From the NCBI GenBank assembly GCA_934525845.1, contig CAKSZS010000020.1, positions 1 to 39,268 of the forward strand: a stretch of DNA of 39,268 bases, in the 5' to 3' direction. Made by a program: the position numbers and the translations under genes. This document shows, in pieces, positions 1 to 7,499 of this stretch. The DNA comes from an uncultured Faecalibacterium sp. (lineage in GTDB: Bacteria > Bacillota > Clostridia > Oscillospirales > Ruminococcaceae). Each line of letters starts with the position of its first letter. The stretch's first letter is position 1. The notes under the pieces are model-generated. The model did no database searches. It had not been told where the DNA came from and saw only the letters and a program-made list of their open reading frames with translations.

Positions 1-1
1 G

Positions 2-77
2 TGGTGCCTCCGATCGGAATCGAACCAATGACACGGGGATTTTCAGTCCCCTGCTCTACCGACTGAGCTACAGAGGC
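2..77 (-). tRNA. tRNA-Phe (GAA)
   Basis: The reverse strand folds into a complete 76-nt cloverleaf. The acceptor stem is GCCTCTG/CGGAGGC with one G-T pair. The anticodon stem GGGGA/TCCCC encloses a loop with anticodon GAA, which reads phenylalanine codons. The T stem is ATTGG/CCGAT, and the 3' CCA is genome-encoded. Its promoter lies just upstream at 94-121. The terminator, or a following tRNA, is outside the window. Confidence 0.97.
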
Positions 78-93
78 GCACCGGACGATGATT

Positions 94-121
94 ATTATAC
101 CTGAAATTTCGATTTTGTAAA
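94..121 (-). promoter_or_regulatory. Promoter of tRNA-Phe
   Basis: On the minus strand there is TTTACA (116-121), a 16-bp spacer and a perfect TATAAT (94-99). Transcription would start about 10 nt before the mature tRNA 5' end, giving a very short leader. The match is close to the sigma-A consensus. Confidence 0.8.
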
Positions 122-407
122 GGGGTAAATGCGAATTTTTTTGAAAAAACCAAAACTTTTTCAAAAACAGCCGTGACATCGTGCAAAATAAGAATGACTT
201 TTTTGGAGTGCGTTTCCCGGACGAAAGAAATGAAAGAATATTTGACTTTAAAAACAACCTATGGTTTAATAAAAAGAAAGGACATTGACGCTTTTCGCCC
301 GGAAATCCCCGCTTATACCTATATAAGAAAAAGGGAGGGCAAAAGCGTTTTTGATTTGACAGACAAGCGGCCGGGGCGGAAATGCTGCACCGGCTGGGAG
401 GATCAGC
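122..407 (+). promoter_or_regulatory. AT-rich promoter region of the topoisomerase operon
   Basis: This stretch is non-coding and markedly AT-rich compared with its neighbours. The best promoter is TTGACT (242-247), a 17-bp spacer and TTTAAT (265-270). That leaves a leader of about 130 nt before the topoisomerase B start at 408. The SD sequence GGGAGG (396-401) decides that start. A TTGACA at 356-361 has no usable -10 at the right distance. Short frames here are chance openings. Confidence 0.6.
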
Positions 408-2399
408 ATGGCAAGAAAACAGGAATATGGCAACGAAAGCATTACTTCTCTGAAAGGTGCCGACCGTGTGCGCAAGCGCCCGGCGGTCATTTTTGGCTCG
501 GACGGCGTGGAGGGCTGTGCCCACTCCATCTTTGAGATCGTCTCCAACTCCATCGACGAGGCCCGCGACGGCCACGGCGACACCATCAACGTCACCCGCT
601 GCAAGGACGGCAGCGTCATCGTGGAGGACTTTGGCCGCGGAATGCCCGTGGACTGGAACAACGGCGAGGGCCGCTACAACTGGGAGCTGCTGTTCTGCGA
701 GATGTACGCCGGCGGCAAGTACGGCGAGGGCGAGGACAACTACGAATTCAGCCTGGGCCTGAACGGCCTGGGCCTGTGCGCCACCCAGTACGCCTCCGCC
801 TGGATGACCGCCGACATCTACCGCGACGGATATCACTACCATCTGGATTTCCAGAAGGGCGAGAACGTGGGCGGCCTGCAGAAGGAACCCTACAAGGGCC
901 GCCGCACCGGCAGCGTCATCCACTGGAAGCCGGATGACGAGGTGTTCACCGACATCGATGTGCCCGGCAGCTACTATAAGGATACCCTGCGCCGGCAGGC
1001 CGTGGTCAACGCGGGCCTGACCCTGAACTTCACCGACGAAAAGGAAAAGGACCCCGCCACCGGCAAAGCCTGGAAGGAAAGCTGGTGCTACGAACACGGC
1101 ATCGCGGACTATGTGGCCGAGACTGCAGGGGAGGACAGCCTGACCCCGGTGTTCAGCTGTGAGAGCGAGGCCGTGGGCCGGGACCGCGAGGACCAGCCGG
1201 ACTACAAGGTGCGCATGAGCGCGGCGTTCTGCTTCTCCAACAAGGTACAGCTGTTGGAGTACTACCACAACTCGTCCTGGCTGGAACACGGCGGCAGCCC
1301 GGAGCACGCAGTGCGCACGGCGTTCGTCTACCAGATCAACAAGTATCTGAAGGACAAGAATCTCTACAAAAAAGGCGAGAGCGCCATCAGCTTCCAGGAC
1401 GTGCAGGACTGCCTGGTGTATGTGTCCTCCAGCTTCTCCACCCGCACCAGCTACGAGAACCAGACCAAAAAGGCCATCACGAACAAATTCGTGTCCCAGG
1501 CCATGACCGACTTCCTCAAGCACTATCTGGAAGTGTACTTCCTGGAAAAGCCCGAGGAAGCCCAGAAGATCTGCCAGCAGGTGCTGGTGAACAAGCAGAG
1601 CCGCGAGCACGCCGAGAAGACCCGCCAGAGCATCAAGAAGACCCTGTCCACCCAGATCGACCTGGCCAACCGGGTGCAGAAATTCGTGGACTGCCGCACC
1701 AAGGACGCTTCCCGCCGCGAACTGTACATCGTGGAGGGCGATTCCGCTATGGGCGCGGTCAAGCAGAGCCGCGACAGCGACTATCAGGCCATCATGCCCA
1801 TCCGCGGTAAAATTCTGAACTGCCTGAAAGCCGACTATGCCCGCATCTTCAAGTCGGACGTCATCGTGGACCTTATCAAGGTCATGGGCTGCGGCGTGGA
1901 GCTGGGCGGCAAGCACAACAAGGAGCTGGCTACCTTCAATCTGGATAACCTGCGGTATAACAAAATCGTCATCTGTACCGATGCCGATGTGGACGGCTAC
2001 CAGATCCGCACTCTGGTGCTGACCATGCTGTACCGGCTCACGCCTACCCTGATCAACGAGGGCTATGTGTACATTGCGGAGTCTCCGCTGTACGAGATCA
2101 ACACCAAGGATCACACCTACTTTGCCTACACCGAGCCGGAGAAGGCCACCTTCCTGAAGGAGATCGGTGACAAAAAATACACGATCCAGCGCTCCAAAGG
2201 TCTGGGCGAGAACGACCCGGAGATGATGTGGCTGACCACCATGAACCCGGAGAGCCGCCGCCTGATCAAGGTACAGCCTGCGGATGTGGAAGAAACGGCC
2301 CGCGTGTTTGACCTGCTGCTGGGTGACAACCTGGCTGGCCGCAAGGAGCACATCGCGGAGCACGGCGCAGAATATCTGGACGATCTGGATGTGAGCTGA
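408..2399 (+). CDS. parE: Type IIA DNA topoisomerase subunit B (ParE/GyrB-like, divergent)
   Basis: This is the ATPase and TOPRIM subunit of a type IIA topoisomerase, 663 aa, close to ParE length. Residues 1-220 hold the GHKL ATPase fold: catalytic Glu43, Asn47 and Asp74, with the lid motif around 116-122 reading LGLNGLG instead of the usual GGLHGVG. The Asp that normally precedes the conserved Asn is Ser46. The TOPRIM domain has EGDSAMG (Glu443) and DADVD (525-529), and a KGLGE motif follows. The A subunit is encoded just downstream, so the pair should form an A2B2 enzyme that passes DNA duplexes. The altered ATPase motifs suggest a separate clade from housekeeping gyrase; whether it decatenates or relaxes cannot be read from sequence. 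The ParE name is provisional. Confidence 0.85.
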   Translation: MARKQEYGNESITSLKGADRVRKRPAVIFGSDGVEGCAHSIFEIVSNSIDEARDGHGDTINVTRCKDGSVIVEDFGRGMPVDWNNGEGRYNWELLFCEMYAGGKYGEGEDNYEFSLGLNGLGLCATQYASAWMTADIYRDGYHYHLDFQKGENVGGLQKEPYKGRRTGSVIHWKPDDEVFTDIDVPGSYYKDTLRRQAVVNAGLTLNFTDEKEKDPATGKAWKESWCYEHGIADYVAETAGEDSLTPVFSCESEAVGRDREDQPDYKVRMSAAFCFSNKVQLLEYYHNSSWLEHGGSPEHAVRTAFVYQINKYLKDKNLYKKGESAISFQDVQDCLVYVSSSFSTRTSYENQTKKAITNKFVSQAMTDFLKHYLEVYFLEKPEEAQKICQQVLVNKQSREHAEKTRQSIKKTLSTQIDLANRVQKFVDCRTKDASRRELYIVEGDSAMGAVKQSRDSDYQAIMPIRGKILNCLKADYARIFKSDVIVDLIKVMGCGVELGGKHNKELATFNLDNLRYNKIVICTDADVDGYQIRTLVLTMLYRLTPTLINEGYVYIAESPLYEINTKDHTYFAYTEPEKATFLKEIGDKKYTIQRSKGLGENDPEMMWLTTMNPESRRLIKVQPADVEETARVFDLLLGDNLAGRKEHIAEHGAEYLDDLDVS

Positions 2400-2677
2400 T
2401 GATTTTAAATTGCCTCCGCTTGCGCTCTGGCAATGACAGAGGTAATGTTGTTTTGATTTGTTGCTTTGTCGCAGCCTGCGGGCTGCTCCAAAGCACGTTT
2501 TCACGAGGAAGGCCCCAACGGGTCAAGACATTTTAAGGGAAAATGCAGAAAACCGGAACGGCCTCCATCGGTGAAAGAGCAGTTCAGAATGGCCCGCAGG
2601 CCATTCTGAACTGCAAAAATAAAAATATGTTCCGCTGAATATGGGCAGAGCGAGAGCGGCGCCCATTTAAAATCGTC
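2398..2677. repeat. MITE-like element with 32-bp terminal inverted repeats
   Basis: The spacer between the topoisomerase genes is bracketed by 2398-2429 and 2646-2677. These are inverted repeats of each other, with 26 of 32 positions matching by eye. The left arm overlaps the stop codon of the B-subunit gene. Inside is a perfect 16-bp hairpin (2579-2594 with 2599-2614, loop CGCA). There is no open frame of note and no transposase. The structure is that of a miniature inverted-repeat element that inserted, or has long resided, between two cotranscribed genes. Confidence 0.6.
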
Positions 2678-2690
2678 AAGAGGTTAGAAG

Positions 2691-4940
2691 ATGCCTAGAA
2701 AATCAACCAAGAAAACCATCAAGCCGGTCCGGCCCCAGCTGGGCGACGGCGTTGAGATCCTGAATGCAGGCAGTGTGCTGGAAGACCCCATCACCCGCAC
2801 GCTGGAAACCAACTATATGCCCTATGCGATGAGCGTCATCGTCAGCCGTGCGCTGCCGGAGATCGACGGCTTCAAGCCGGCCCACCGCAAACTGCTGTAC
2901 ACCATGTACGGCATGGGTTTGCTCAAGGGCGTGCGCACCAAGTCCGCCAACATCGTGGGCAGCACCATGCACCTGAACCCCCACGGCGATGCCGCCATCT
3001 ACGACACCATGGTGCGCATGGGCCGCGGCAACGAGAGCCTGCTGGTGCCCTATGTGGACAGCAAGGGCAACTTCGGCAAAGCCTACAGCCGGGATATGTC
3101 CTGCGCCGCCGCCCGTTACACCGAGGCCAAGCTGGAGGGCGTCTGCGAGGAGCTGTTCCGGGACATCGACAAGGAAACCGTGGACTTTGTGCCCAACTAC
3201 GACGGCACCACCACTGAACCCACCCTGCTGCCGGTGACCTTCCCCACCATTCTGGCCAACAACACCCTGGGCATCGCGGTGGGCATGGCCTGCAACATCT
3301 GCTCCTTCAACCTGGCGGAGCTGTGCGCCACCACCATCGCCCTGATGAAGGATGAACACCACGACATCGCCGCTACCATGCCCGCTCCGGATTTTGTGGG
3401 CGGCGGTCAGATCCTGTACGATGAAGCGCAGATGCGGGAGATCTACGAGCATGGCCGCGGCAGCGTCAAGGTGCGTGCCCGCTACAACACGGTGCCGGGC
3501 GAGAACATGATCGAGATCACCCAGATCCCGCCCACCACCACGGTGGAAGCCATCATGGACAAGATCGCTGAGCTGGTCAAGGCCGGAAAGGTCAAGGAGA
3601 TCAGCGATATGCGCGATGAGACCGACCTGAACGGCCTGAAGCTGACCCTGGACCTCAAGCGCGGCGTGGACGCCGAAAAGCTCATGGTCAAGCTCTACAA
3701 GGCCACCCCGCTGGAGGACAGCTTCAGCGCCAACTTCAACATTCTGGTGTCCGGCCAGCCCCGGGTCATGGGCGTGCGGGAGATTCTGAAAGAGTGGACC
3801 ACGTTCCGCATGGAGTGCGTGCGCCGCCGCACCTACTATGACCTGCACGGCAAGGAAAAGCGCCTGCACCTGCTGCAGGGTCTGGCGGCCATCCTGCTGG
3901 ACATCGACAAGGCCATCCACATCATCCGCACCACCGAGGAAGAGAGCGAAGTGGTGCCCAACCTGATGATTGGCTTCGGCATCGACGAGGTGCAGGCAGA
4001 CTATGTGGCGGAGATCAAGCTGCGCCACTTGAACCGGGAATACATCCTCAAGCGCACCAGCGAGATCGACCAGCTGGAAAAGGACATCGCCGACCTGAAC
4101 GACATTCTGGCCCGGCCGGCCCGCATCCGCCGCATCATCATCAGCGAGCTGAACGAGGTGGCCAAGAAGTACGGCCAGCCCCGCCGCAGTGAGATTTTGT
4201 ACGACCTGCCGGAGGAGGAAGCCGCCGCCGAGGAAGAGACCGTGCCGGATTATCCGGTCACCGTCTTCTTTACCCGCGAAGGCTACTTGAAGAAAATTCC
4301 GCCCCAGAGCCTGCGCACCGCCGGTGCCCACAAGCTCAAGGAGGGCGACGAGATCATCCAGCAGGTGGAGACCCGCAACAACGTGGAAGCGCTGTTCTTC
4401 ACCGACAAACAGCAGGTGTACAAGGTGCGTCTGGCCGAGCTGGAAGACGGCAAGGTGGCTCAGATGGGCATCTTTGTGCCGGGGCGTCTTGGCATGGACG
4501 AGGGGGAGAACATCCTCGCCATGGTCATCACCGGCGACTACAGCGGCCATATGCTGTTCTTCTTTGCCAGCGGCAAGTGCGCGAAAATCCCGCTGAACTC
4601 CTACGCCACCAAGCTGAACCGCCGCAAGCTGCTCAAGGCCTACTGCGACAAGGAGCCGATGGCGGTCATGCTCTACCTGCCGGAGGAGACCGAACTGGCC
4701 ATCCGCACCAGCGCCAGCCGGATGCTGCTGGTGGGGTCGGCGCAGATCGCCGCCAAGGCCACCCGTGACAGCCAGGGCGTGGCGGTGGTCACCCTGAAAA
4801 AGAATCAGACCATCGTCTCGGTGGTCCCGGCGGACACGCTGGAACTGGCCAACCCGCACCGCTACCGGGTGCGCAGTCTGCCCGCCACCGGCGCCCTCAT
4901 CCGCGCGGAGGATGAAGGGGAGCAGATGACGCTGCTGTAA
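2691..4940 (+). CDS. parC: Type IIA DNA topoisomerase subunit A (ParC/GyrA-like, divergent)
   Basis: This is the DNA breakage-reunion subunit, 749 aa, partner of the gene just upstream. The winged-helix region carries the catalytic Arg142-Tyr143 pair in AARYTEAKL. The quinolone-resistance region reads NPHGDAAIYDT (97-107): the position equivalent to E. coli GyrA Ser83 is Ala101, while the acidic Asp105 equivalent of Asp87 is kept. Residues 40-480 form the core with its coiled coil. From about 515 a C-terminal beta-pinwheel-like region begins; it lacks an obvious GyrA box, which argues against gyrase-type supercoiling. The start is the ATG at 2691, after GAGG within the 3' edge of the inverted-repeat element. 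It is probably cotranscribed with the B subunit. Confidence 0.85.
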   Translation: MPRKSTKKTIKPVRPQLGDGVEILNAGSVLEDPITRTLETNYMPYAMSVIVSRALPEIDGFKPAHRKLLYTMYGMGLLKGVRTKSANIVGSTMHLNPHGDAAIYDTMVRMGRGNESLLVPYVDSKGNFGKAYSRDMSCAAARYTEAKLEGVCEELFRDIDKETVDFVPNYDGTTTEPTLLPVTFPTILANNTLGIAVGMACNICSFNLAELCATTIALMKDEHHDIAATMPAPDFVGGGQILYDEAQMREIYEHGRGSVKVRARYNTVPGENMIEITQIPPTTTVEAIMDKIAELVKAGKVKEISDMRDETDLNGLKLTLDLKRGVDAEKLMVKLYKATPLEDSFSANFNILVSGQPRVMGVREILKEWTTFRMECVRRRTYYDLHGKEKRLHLLQGLAAILLDIDKAIHIIRTTEEESEVVPNLMIGFGIDEVQADYVAEIKLRHLNREYILKRTSEIDQLEKDIADLNDILARPARIRRIIISELNEVAKKYGQPRRSEILYDLPEEEAAAEEETVPDYPVTVFFTREGYLKKIPPQSLRTAGAHKLKEGDEIIQQVETRNNVEALFFTDKQQVYKVRLAELEDGKVAQMGIFVPGRLGMDEGENILAMVITGDYSGHMLFFFASGKCAKIPLNSYATKLNRRKLLKAYCDKEPMAVMLYLPEETELAIRTSASRMLLVGSAQIAAKATRDSQGVAVVTLKKNQTIVSVVPADTLELANPHRYRVRSLPATGALIRAEDEGEQMTLL

Positions 4941-4961
4941 CAGAGAGCAAGGTTGTGAACC

Positions 4962-5073
4962 GGGAGCTTTCTCCTCGGACACGAATACGGGTTGCGGCTC
5001 CCAGCAAGACGCAAGCGTGAGCGAAGCGGATACTGGGTGCCGCAACCCGTGTTTATTTGCGTGGAAAGCTCCC
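4962..5073. repeat. Palindromic intergenic element, family A, copy 1
   Basis: Two nested inverted repeats fill this spacer. The outer pair GGGAGCTTTC (4962-4971) matches GAAAGCTCCC (5064-5073). The inner 20-bp arms at 4987-5006 and 5031-5050 pair with two mismatches. The RNA would form a long cruciform-like hairpin. The same core, in the opposite orientation, and the same right end recur at 19864-20227, so this is a dispersed family. Confidence 0.65.
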
Positions 5074-5110
5074 CGCTGGCCTGCATTTCAGCATTTGGAA
5101 AGGAAAAAAT

Positions 5111-5596
5111 ATGCAAAACATTGACCTGATCTGTGTGGGCAAGCTCAACGCGAAATACTTCGCCGAGGGCGTGGCCGAATACCAGAAGCGGCTGTCCGCC
5201 TTTGCGTCTTTCCGCATCGTCGAGCTGCCGGAAGAAAAAATCGAAGAAAAGAACGCTTCCGATGCCGTTGTGAAAAAAGCGCTGGACAAGGAGGGCAAGG
5301 CCATCCTTTCCAACGTGCGCAAGGGCGCGGCCATTGTGGCCCTGTGCATCGAGGGCAAACAAATTTCCTCCGAGGACCTGGCGCAGTTCCTGGCGGACCG
5401 GGCCAACAGCGGGGCAGGGGACGTGGCCTTTGTCATCGGCTCGTCTCACGGCCTGTCCGACGAGGTGAAGCGGGCCGCAGCGCTCAAGTTCAGTATGGGC
5501 CGCATCACCATGCCCCATCAGCTGGCGCGTCTGGTGCTCACCGAGCAGATCTACCGGGCCTGCACCATCAACGCCGGAATGAAATACCACAAGTGA
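5111..5596 (+). CDS. rlmH: 23S rRNA (pseudouridine1915-N3)-methyltransferase RlmH
   Basis: RlmH is a SPOUT-class methyltransferase. It uses SAM to methylate pseudouridine 1915 in helix 69 of 23S rRNA on assembled 70S ribosomes. The protein is 161 aa, the normal family size. It opens with a beta strand (IDLICVGKL), has the glycine-rich FVIGSSHGLSDEV segment at about 120-132, which belongs to the trefoil-knot cofactor site, and ends in the family tail EQIYRACTINAGMKYHK. The start is the ATG at 5111, preceded by GGAAAGGA; an earlier in-frame ATG at 5057 would lie inside the repeat element and add residues absent from the family. A terminator follows directly. Confidence 0.95.
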   Translation: MQNIDLICVGKLNAKYFAEGVAEYQKRLSAFASFRIVELPEEKIEEKNASDAVVKKALDKEGKAILSNVRKGAAIVALCIEGKQISSEDLAQFLADRANSGAGDVAFVIGSSHGLSDEVKRAAALKFSMGRITMPHQLARLVLTEQIYRACTINAGMKYHK

Positions 5597-5608
5597 TTTT
5601 CCCCGCAC

Positions 5609-5636
5609 AAAGCCCGCCGGAAGGCGGGTTTTGTCT
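5609..5636 (+). terminator. Intrinsic terminator after rlmH
   Basis: A 10-bp stem (5609-5618 with 5623-5632, one G-T pair) with a GGAA tetraloop runs into a T-rich stretch. It starts 12 nt after the rlmH stop. Confidence 0.85.
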
Positions 5637-5664
5637 TTACAAGCCGGGCAAAACATGGTACAGT
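5636..5664 (+). promoter_or_regulatory. Promoter of glyS
   Basis: TTTACA (5636-5641), a 17-bp spacer and TACAGT (5659-5664), with a TG extension one base before the -10. The predicted leader is about 110 nt. It contains no T-box consensus, so this glyS is not under visible tRNA-sensing control, unlike valS in the same window. Confidence 0.7.
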
Positions 5665-5780
5665 AAAGATACTGTGCGCTTCTTATTAAGAAAAGGCGCA
5701 CCCGGCGGTCGGGAAAGCTGCCGGACGAATCTACCACACGACACGGCAAACCAGCCGCGGACGGAAAGGATGTATTTACA

Positions 5781-7202
5781 ATGGAACAGAGCGAAAAGAC
5801 CCTTGACATGATCGTCAACCTCTGCAAGAACCGTGGTTATGTGTTCCCCGGTTCCGAGATCTACGGCGGCCTGGCCAACAGCTGGGACTACGGCCCCCTG
5901 GGCGTGGAGTTCAAGAACAACGTCAAGAAGGCATGGCTGAAGAAGTTCGTGCAGGAAAGCCCCTACAATGTGGGCCTGGATGCAGCCATCATCATGAACC
6001 CCCAGACCTGGGTGACCACCGGCCATGTGTCCAGCTTCTCGGACCCCCTGCTGGACTGCCGCGCCTGCAAGGCACGCCACCGCGCCGACAAGCTGATCGG
6101 CGAGGAGCACCCCGAAGTGAACGTGGACGCCATGAGCTTTGACGAGATGGATGCCTTCATCGCAGAGCATGAGGACATCGTCTGCCCCGTCTGCGGCAAG
6201 CATGACTTCACCCCCATCCGCAAGTTCAACCTGATGTTCAAGACCGCCATCGGCGTCACCGAGGACAGCTCTTCCACCTGCTATCTGCGTCCCGAGACCG
6301 CACAGGGCATCTTCGTCAACTTTGCCAACATCCAGCGCACCACCCGCCGCAAGCTGCCCTTTGGCGTGTGCCAGGTGGGCAAGGCTTTCCGCAACGAGAT
6401 CACCCCGGGCAACTTCACCTTCCGCACCCGCGAGTTCGAGCAGATGGAGTGCGAGTTCTTCTGCAAGCCCGGCACCGATCTGGACTGGTTCGCTTACTGG
6501 AAGGACTACTGCGAGAACTGGCTGCTGAGCCTGGGCATCAAGAAGGAGCACCTGCGCCTGCGTGACCACGAGCCCGCAGAGCTGGCCTTCTACAGCCGCG
6601 CTACCACCGACATCGAGTACGCCTTCCCGTTCACCGACTGGGGCGAGCTGTGGGGCATTGCCGACCGCACCAACTACGACCTGACCCGCCACCAGGAAGC
6701 TTCCGGCAAGAGCCTGGAGTACTTCGACAGCGAGACCAACGAGCACTACATCCCCTATGTCATCGAGCCGTCTCTGGGCTGTGACCGTGTGGCCCTGGCC
6801 TTCCTGTGCGAAGCCTACGACGAGGAGCACCTGACCGACAGCAAGGGCAAGGAGGATGTGCGCACCGTGCTGCACCTGCATCCGGCTCTGGCACCCTACA
6901 AGTGCGCCGTGCTGCCCCTGAGCAAGAAGCTGGGCGAAAAGGCCATGGAGATCCGCAACGAGCTGAGCAAGTACTTCATGGTGGACTACGATGACACCGG
7001 TTCCATCGGCAAGCGTTACCGCCGTGAGGACGAGATCGGCACCCCGTACTGCATCACCGTGGACTTCGACACCGTGGGCGACGAGGCCAAGGGCATCGTG
7101 GCCGACAACTGCGTCACCATCCGTGACCGTGACACCATGGAGCAGGTCCGTATGCCCATCAGCGAGCTGAAGAGCTACATCGAGAGCAAGATCGAGTTCT
7201 AA
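5781..7202 (+). CDS. glyS: Glycyl-tRNA synthetase, dimeric (alpha2) type
   Basis: It attaches glycine to tRNA-Gly with ATP in the cytoplasm. The 473-aa protein is the single-chain class II form, not the two-gene glyQ/glyS form. N-terminal NSWDYGPLG is typical of the family. Cys93/Cys96 and Cys135/Cys138 form a CxxC pair set that probably binds zinc. LRPETAQG at 169-176 and the motif 2 Arg204 (FRNE) bind substrate and ATP. Motif 3 is at 329-336 with Arg336. A C-terminal anticodon-binding domain (from about 370) completes it. The start is the ATG at 5781, preceded by GGAAAGGA. It is a single-gene transcript with its own promoter and terminator. Confidence 0.97.
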   Translation: MEQSEKTLDMIVNLCKNRGYVFPGSEIYGGLANSWDYGPLGVEFKNNVKKAWLKKFVQESPYNVGLDAAIIMNPQTWVTTGHVSSFSDPLLDCRACKARHRADKLIGEEHPEVNVDAMSFDEMDAFIAEHEDIVCPVCGKHDFTPIRKFNLMFKTAIGVTEDSSSTCYLRPETAQGIFVNFANIQRTTRRKLPFGVCQVGKAFRNEITPGNFTFRTREFEQMECEFFCKPGTDLDWFAYWKDYCENWLLSLGIKKEHLRLRDHEPAELAFYSRATTDIEYAFPFTDWGELWGIADRTNYDLTRHQEASGKSLEYFDSETNEHYIPYVIEPSLGCDRVALAFLCEAYDEEHLTDSKGKEDVRTVLHLHPALAPYKCAVLPLSKKLGEKAMEIRNELSKYFMVDYDDTGSIGKRYRREDEIGTPYCITVDFDTVGDEAKGIVADNCVTIRDRDTMEQVRMPISELKSYIESKIEF

Positions 7203-7222
7203 AAAATTCATCAACCGACGGA

Positions 7223-7267
7223 AGAGCTGCCCTGTTCTGCGCACGCAGAAGGGGCGGCTCTTTTTTG
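7223..7267 (+). terminator. Intrinsic terminator after glyS
   Basis: A long imperfect stem of about 18 bp begins at AAGAGC (7223) and closes with GCTCTT, running into six T's at 7262-7267. Confidence 0.9.
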
Positions 7268-7338
7268 CGGCCGGAAGAGGCGGCTTCCCTTCTCCCGGGC
7301 GGGCCGGTTTCCGCCAAATCTGTGAGTTCCTCCAAAGA

Positions 7339-7358
7339 TTGATATACTAGTATGTCAA
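7339..7358. promoter_or_regulatory. Operator-like palindrome, site 1
   Basis: The 20-bp sequence TTGATATACTAGTATGTCAA is symmetrical except for one pair, with the perfect core ATACTAGTAT. It lies about 50 bp upstream of the -35 of the downstream gene. Its shape suggests a dimeric HTH repressor or activator site; the regulator is not in this window. Confidence 0.55.
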
Positions 7359-7383
7359 CTACGCCAAAGTTGCACAGGAAGTC

Positions 7384-7413
7384 TTGACGAACCGACGGAG
7401 AATATATTAGTAT
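7384..7413 (+). promoter_or_regulatory. Promoter of the esterase-MBL gene, overlapped by operator-like site 2
   Basis: TTGACG (7384-7389), an 18-bp spacer and TAGTAT (7408-7413). The -10 sits inside ATATTAGTAT (7404-7413), which differs from the core of site 1 at one base. The two cores are exactly 60 bp apart. Binding at site 2 would block RNA polymerase, and paired binding would sit on the same DNA face after roughly 5.7 turns. Confidence 0.5.
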
Positions 7414-7499
7414 ATTACAAAAGAGCAGGGCATTTCCTCGGGCGTTCCCGCCCTGCCGCAAGAGAGTATTTGGAAATTGAGAACATGGAGGAACCCCCT

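Noticed and set aside
356..384. TTGACA at 356-361 as the main topoisomerase promoter
   Set aside because: The hexamer 17 bp downstream is GAAATG, a poor -10. The pair at 242-270 is better.
2579..2614. Perfect 16-bp hairpin read as a terminator for the topoisomerase B gene
   Set aside because: It is followed by A's, not T's, on the plus strand, and by CTCTTTCAC on the minus strand. It fits better as part of the inverted-repeat element.
2703..5045. A 780-residue open frame antisense to the topoisomerase A gene
   Set aside because: Same cause: third-position G/C bias keeps the opposite frame open. The sequence is low-complexity and has no family signature.
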